From contig DEIT01000249.1 of NCBI GenBank assembly GCA_002352635.1, positions 1 to 18,991 of the forward strand: DNA of 18,991 nt, read 5' to 3'. The translations under genes were made by a program, and so were the position numbers. The DNA is from Hyphomicrobiaceae bacterium UBA2767. Lineage in GTDB: Bacteria; Pseudomonadota; Alphaproteobacteria; Rhizobiales; Methyloligellaceae. Positions 16,091 to 18,991 of the stretch are shown here, one piece after another; the stretch's first letter is position 1, and every line of letters begins with the position of its first letter. Below the pieces are notes generated by a model. It searched no databases and was not told the origin of the DNA. It saw only the letters and a list, made by a program, of their open reading frames with translations.

Positions 16091-16987
16091 ATGAGCGCAC
16101 GCACCTTAATACCCGGCATTACCGCAAGAGCGACGACCGATCTGCCCGTATTGAAGCCGTTTAAAGGCAAGCCCTACGGTCATGATGAGATTGGCTTTTC
16201 CCGCTTCCTTGCAAATCTCTCACCATGGGCTGTCGTCTGTGTCGTCATGCTGCTGGCGCTGTGGCCGATGGCCGCCATGGCCCAGGCGAAATATACGATT
16301 GGCGATGCCTTTGATGCGTTGTGGAAGTGGGTCCCGTTCCTTGTGACCAAAGGCTTTGCGCTCAACATTCTCATCAGCGTTACGACAATGGCCATTGGCA
16401 CAGCCGCGGGCGTGTTGCTCGGCCTGTGGCAGATATCACCACATCCTGCGATTCAGAAGACCGCCTGGGCGGTTACACAGGCGTTCCGCAACTCGCCATG
16501 GCTGGTGCTGTTGTTCATTGTCATGCTGGCTTTTCCATTCGAGATAACCATAGCCGGCGTAACGATCCCGATCCCCGATTGGATGAAGGCAGTGTTCGGG
16601 TTGTCATTGCCGATCATGGCCAACATCTCTGAAGTCGTGCGCGGGGCGATTCAATCCGTGCCGACGGGCCAGTGGGAGGCGTCGGAGTCGCTTGCGTTTT
16701 CGCGCAACCAGACTCTGTGGCGGATCATCCTGCCGCAATGCTTCAAGCGCATGATCCCACCGTGGATGAACTGGTATGCAATCCTGACAATGGCCACACC
16801 CCTCGTCTCGCTGCTTGGCGTGGAAGAGATTGTGACGCTGTCGCGGCAGGCTATGGAGGGCGAAAACAACCATCCCGAATTGCTGATCCCGTTCTATGGC
16901 TTCTGCCTCGTGATCTTCTTTGCCTACTGCTACCCGATCGCACGCTGGACGATCAGCCTCGAGCGCAAGTTCTCCGTGAAACTGTAA
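16091..16987 (+). CDS. Amino acid ABC transporter, permease subunit 2
   Basis: About 298 residues, longer than the usual 220-250 because of a ~45-residue cytoplasmic N-terminal extension before the first membrane span (WAVVCVVMLLALWPMAAMA). The rest shows a HisQ/GlnP-type BPD_transp_1 domain with FRNSPWLVLLFIVML and the EAA loop EASESLAFSRNQTLWRIILP. The ATG at 16091 has GGAG 9 nt upstream. An in-frame ATG at 16076 overlaps the end of the first permease and is the alternative start. The AMAQA after the first span resembles a signal peptidase site, but a cleaved permease N-terminus would be unusual. It pairs with permease 1 as a heterodimer. Confidence 0.92.
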   Translation: MSARTLIPGITARATTDLPVLKPFKGKPYGHDEIGFSRFLANLSPWAVVCVVMLLALWPMAAMAQAKYTIGDAFDALWKWVPFLVTKGFALNILISVTTMAIGTAAGVLLGLWQISPHPAIQKTAWAVTQAFRNSPWLVLLFIVMLAFPFEITIAGVTIPIPDWMKAVFGLSLPIMANISEVVRGAIQSVPTGQWEASESLAFSRNQTLWRIILPQCFKRMIPPWMNWYAILTMATPLVSLLGVEEIVTLSRQAMEGENNHPELLIPFYGFCLVIFFAYCYPIARWTISLERKFSVKL

Positions 16988-16999
16988 GGAATCGATCCT

Positions 17000-17755
17000 A
17001 TGGCCGAAAGCAAATGGACACCAAAAGAGCCGATGGTTAGCGCCAAGGACGTCCACAAATCGTTCGGCGACCTTGAGGTGCTAAAAGGCGTTTCCATGGA
17101 CGTCATGAAGGGTGATTGCGTATGCGTGATCGGCCCCTCGGGCTCTGGAAAATCAACCTACATTCGCTGCATCAATGCACTCAATCCAATCGACTCCGGC
17201 TCTATCGAAGTCGAGGGACAGGAGGTCAACGACCCGCATCTGGACAAGCTCGAGCTGCGCAAGAAGGTCGGCATGGTGTTCCAGCAATACAATCTCTTTC
17301 CCCACAAGACGGCGCTTGAGAACATCATGATGGCACCCATGCGCGTCCTGAAGGAGCCGAAAGATGAGGTCGAGACGCGCGCACGCGAGTTAATCAAAAA
17401 GGTGCGGCTCGAAGGCAAAGAAGACAGCTTTCCAGGTGAGCTGTCAGGCGGACAGCAACAACGCGTGGCGATCGCCCGATCGCTGGCAATGCGCCCCGAC
17501 GTGATGCTGTTCGACGAGGTTACCGCCGCACTCGATCCCGAAACCGTCAAGGAAGTTCTGGTCACGATCCGCGATCTCGCCGAAGAAGGCATGACCTGTA
17601 TTCTCGTTACCCACGAAATGGGCTTCGCGCGCGAGGTGGCCAACCATATCTATTTCACCGACCGAGGCGTCATCGTCGAACACGGTCCGCCAAAGACATT
17701 CTTCACAAAAGCCAAAGACCCGCGGACAAAAGAATTTCTAAGCCAGATCCTCTAA
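17000..17755 (+). CDS. Amino acid ABC transporter, ATP-binding subunit
   Basis: A 251-residue ABC ATPase of the HisP/GlnQ class with every motif present: Walker A GPSGSGKST at 45-53, Q-loop Q95 in FQQYNLFPH, signature LSGGQ at 148-152, Walker B VMLFDE at 168-173 with D-loop ALDP, and switch His205 in VTHEMGFA. It hydrolyses ATP to drive the two permeases. The gene starts 12 nt after the second permease stop, with AAGGA as ribosome binding site. Only a 38-nt gap with a GC-rich hairpin separates it from the following threonine-synthase-like gene. The function within an amino acid importer is certain; the substrate is not. Confidence 0.95.
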   Translation: MAESKWTPKEPMVSAKDVHKSFGDLEVLKGVSMDVMKGDCVCVIGPSGSGKSTYIRCINALNPIDSGSIEVEGQEVNDPHLDKLELRKKVGMVFQQYNLFPHKTALENIMMAPMRVLKEPKDEVETRARELIKKVRLEGKEDSFPGELSGGQQQRVAIARSLAMRPDVMLFDEVTAALDPETVKEVLVTIRDLAEEGMTCILVTHEMGFAREVANHIYFTDRGVIVEHGPPKTFFTKAKDPRTKEFLSQIL

Positions 17756-17761
17756 CGCAAT

Positions 17762-17781
17762 CCGCGCCGAATGAGGCGCGG
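17762..17781 (+). other. GC-rich hairpin between ATPase and threonine-synthase-like genes
   Basis: CCGCGCC (17762-17768) pairs perfectly with GGCGCGG (17775-17781) around a 6-nt loop. It begins 6 nt after the ATPase stop. There is no following U-run, so it may act as an mRNA stability or partial termination element separating the transporter from the enzyme. The GAGG ribosome binding site of the next gene starts just beyond it. Confidence 0.55.
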
Positions 17782-17793
17782 CGAGGCACCGTC

Positions 17794-18991
17794 TTGAGCT
17801 TTGTCTCCCATCTCGAATGTGGCCTGACCGGCGCGGAATACCCGCACGACCGGTTTCGCACGGTGTCGGACGCAAATGCCCCGCTGCTTGTTCGCTATGA
17901 CCTGACCGCCCTGAAGAACGCTGTTTCCAAGGATCTTGTCGCGAAACGTTTGCCGGAGATGTGGCGCTACCTTGACTGGCTGCCTCTTGAAGGTCCCGAT
18001 CAGATTGTCAGCCTCGGCGAACTAATGACACCGCTCTTACCCCTCACCCGACTGGCCGATGGCCAGGTGATTGTGAAAGACGAAGGCCGTATGCCCACTG
18101 GCAGCTTCAAGGCGCGTGGGCTCGCAGTTGCCGTTTCAATGGCCAGGGCATTTGGCATTGACCATATCGCCATGCCAACAGCTGGCAATGCGGGTGCAGC
18201 ACTTGCGGCCTATTGTTCGCGCGCGGGCATCAGGAGCACGGTGTTCTGCCCCGACGATGCACCGGAGACGACCATTCGGGAAATCGCGTTTCATGGTGCG
18301 GAGACCTACCGGGTGAATGGGCTTATAAATCACTGCGGTGAAATCGTTGCCGCTGGCAAAGATCGGGTCGGTTGGTTCGATCTATCGACGCTGAAGGAGC
18401 CCTACCGGATCGAAGGCAAGAAAACCATGGGGCTAGAACTCGCAGAGCAGTTCGCCTGGGAACTTCCCGACGTTATCTTCTATCCCACCGGGGGCGGAAC
18501 AGGTCTGATCGGCATGTGGAAGGCATTTGAAGAATTGGGGGCCATGGGCTGGATCGGAGCCAAGCGCCCCCGCATGGTCGCCGTTCAATCCACCCGCTGC
18601 GGTCCACTGGTGAAAGCGTTTGACGAAGGCCATGACGAGGTACAGGAGCCCTGGGATGATGCAGTGACACTGATCCACGGCGTGCGCGTGCCCAAGCCGT
18701 TCGGCGATCGTCTGTGTCTAAAGGTCCTGCGCGAGAGCGAAGGGTTCGGTTCGATGGTCGACGATGATGAGGTTATCGAGGCACGCGCCGCTGTTGCGCG
18801 AGAGGAAGGCATCCATCTCTCTATAGAAGGTGCGGCCTGTTTCGTTGCCTGGCGTCAAGAGTTGCAGAAGGGGCGCGTCTCGGCATCCGATCGGGCGATC
18901 CTGTTCAACTGCGCCAGCGGACTGAAGGCGGAAATGCCGCCGGTTGAAACACGCATCGATCGAACCCGGCCAATCGACTATTCTCGATTCA
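17794..18991 (+). CDS. Threonine-synthase-like PLP-dependent enzyme (3' end outside window)
   Basis: The frame runs to the window edge, giving 399 residues, nearly a full threonine synthase. The PLP lysine is K106 in MPTGSFKARG. The phosphate-binding stretch PTAGNAGAALAAYCSRAG and the glycine-rich FYPTGGGTGLIGMWKAF fit fold-type II enzymes (threonine synthase, EC 4.2.3.1, or related beta-eliminating lyases). The N-terminus aligns with the zinc-ribbon start of archaeal/plant-type threonine synthase (SHLEC...PLLVRYDL), but the other ribbon cysteines are replaced, so the ribbon cannot hold zinc. The start is TTG at 17794, the first possible start after the ATPase gene, with GCGAGG 7 nt before it. 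Being fused to the transporter operon, it may be a catabolic PLP lyase acting on the imported compound rather than the housekeeping ThrC. Family is certain; reaction is not. Confidence 0.85.
   Translation, partial: MSFVSHLECGLTGAEYPHDRFRTVSDANAPLLVRYDLTALKNAVSKDLVAKRLPEMWRYLDWLPLEGPDQIVSLGELMTPLLPLTRLADGQVIVKDEGRMPTGSFKARGLAVAVSMARAFGIDHIAMPTAGNAGAALAAYCSRAGIRSTVFCPDDAPETTIREIAFHGAETYRVNGLINHCGEIVAAGKDRVGWFDLSTLKEPYRIEGKKTMGLELAEQFAWELPDVIFYPTGGGTGLIGMWKAFEELGAMGWIGAKRPRMVAVQSTRCGPLVKAFDEGHDEVQEPWDDAVTLIHGVRVPKPFGDRLCLKVLRESEGFGSMVDDDEVIEARAAVAREEGIHLSIEGAACFVAWRQELQKGRVSASDRAILFNCASGLKAEMPPVETRIDRTRPIDYSRF

Noticed and set aside
1..18991. CRISPR arrays, insertion sequences, transposases or phage genes
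   Set aside because: No regularly spaced repeats, transposase motifs or terminal inverted repeats were found by eye.

Overview
The window looks like the chromosome of an alphaproteobacterium, most likely a member of the Hyphomicrobiales (rhizobial order). This is inferred from the moderately high GC content, the heterotetrameric sarcosine oxidase operon next to a dimethylglycine-dehydrogenase-like flavoprotein, the FCD-type GntR and RpiR regulators, and the polar amino acid ABC transporter. No plasmid, phage, IS or CRISPR signature was seen. The assignment comes from protein style only and no database was consulted.

Left part (1-2189): the 3' part of a large FAD/Fe-S oxidoreductase gene (cut by the window edge) is followed after 3 nt by a GntR/FCD regulator, and then by a tRNA-Ser(TGA) gene with an encoded CCA. 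Ten bases of the tRNA 3' end recur 72 bp downstream.

Middle-left (2190-4433): a membrane metal-dependent hydrolase (YdjM/DUF457 type) reads leftwards. Divergent from it is an endonuclease III-like HhH-GPD glycosylase, whose unusual C-terminal tail runs antisense into the end of the sarcosine oxidase operon. The gap between the two genes holds two mutually exclusive hairpins.

Centre (4320-13274, minus strand): six tightly packed genes read leftwards. They are a DMGDH/sarcosine-dehydrogenase-like flavoprotein with a GcvT-type C-terminus, an MmgE/PrpD-family protein, then soxB, soxD, soxA and soxG of heterotetrameric sarcosine oxidase. Four of the five junctions overlap (4, 1, 4 and 8 nt) and the fifth is an 11-nt gap holding an AGGAGG ribosome binding site. 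The unit should therefore be transcribed and translated as one. It predicts oxidative removal of N-methyl groups (or another N-alkyl unit) to tetrahydrofolate, ending in glycine. The MmgE/PrpD protein is the unexplained member.

Right part (13419-18991, plus strand): an RpiR/SIS regulator is divergent from the sox operon. The gap between them carries a near-perfect 20-bp palindrome and two further overlapping palindromes, so this regulator probably controls the catabolic operon. Then come a family-3 amino-acid binding protein, two permeases, an ATPase and a threonine-synthase-like PLP enzyme that is cut by the right edge. Stable intercistronic hairpins follow the binding-protein gene and the ATPase gene.

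Taken together, 4320-18991 reads as an uptake, sensing and catabolism cassette for an N-alkylated amino-acid-like compound. The substrate may not be plain sarcosine, because the binding protein is of the alpha-amino-acid type and an MmgE/PrpD enzyme is embedded in the operon.
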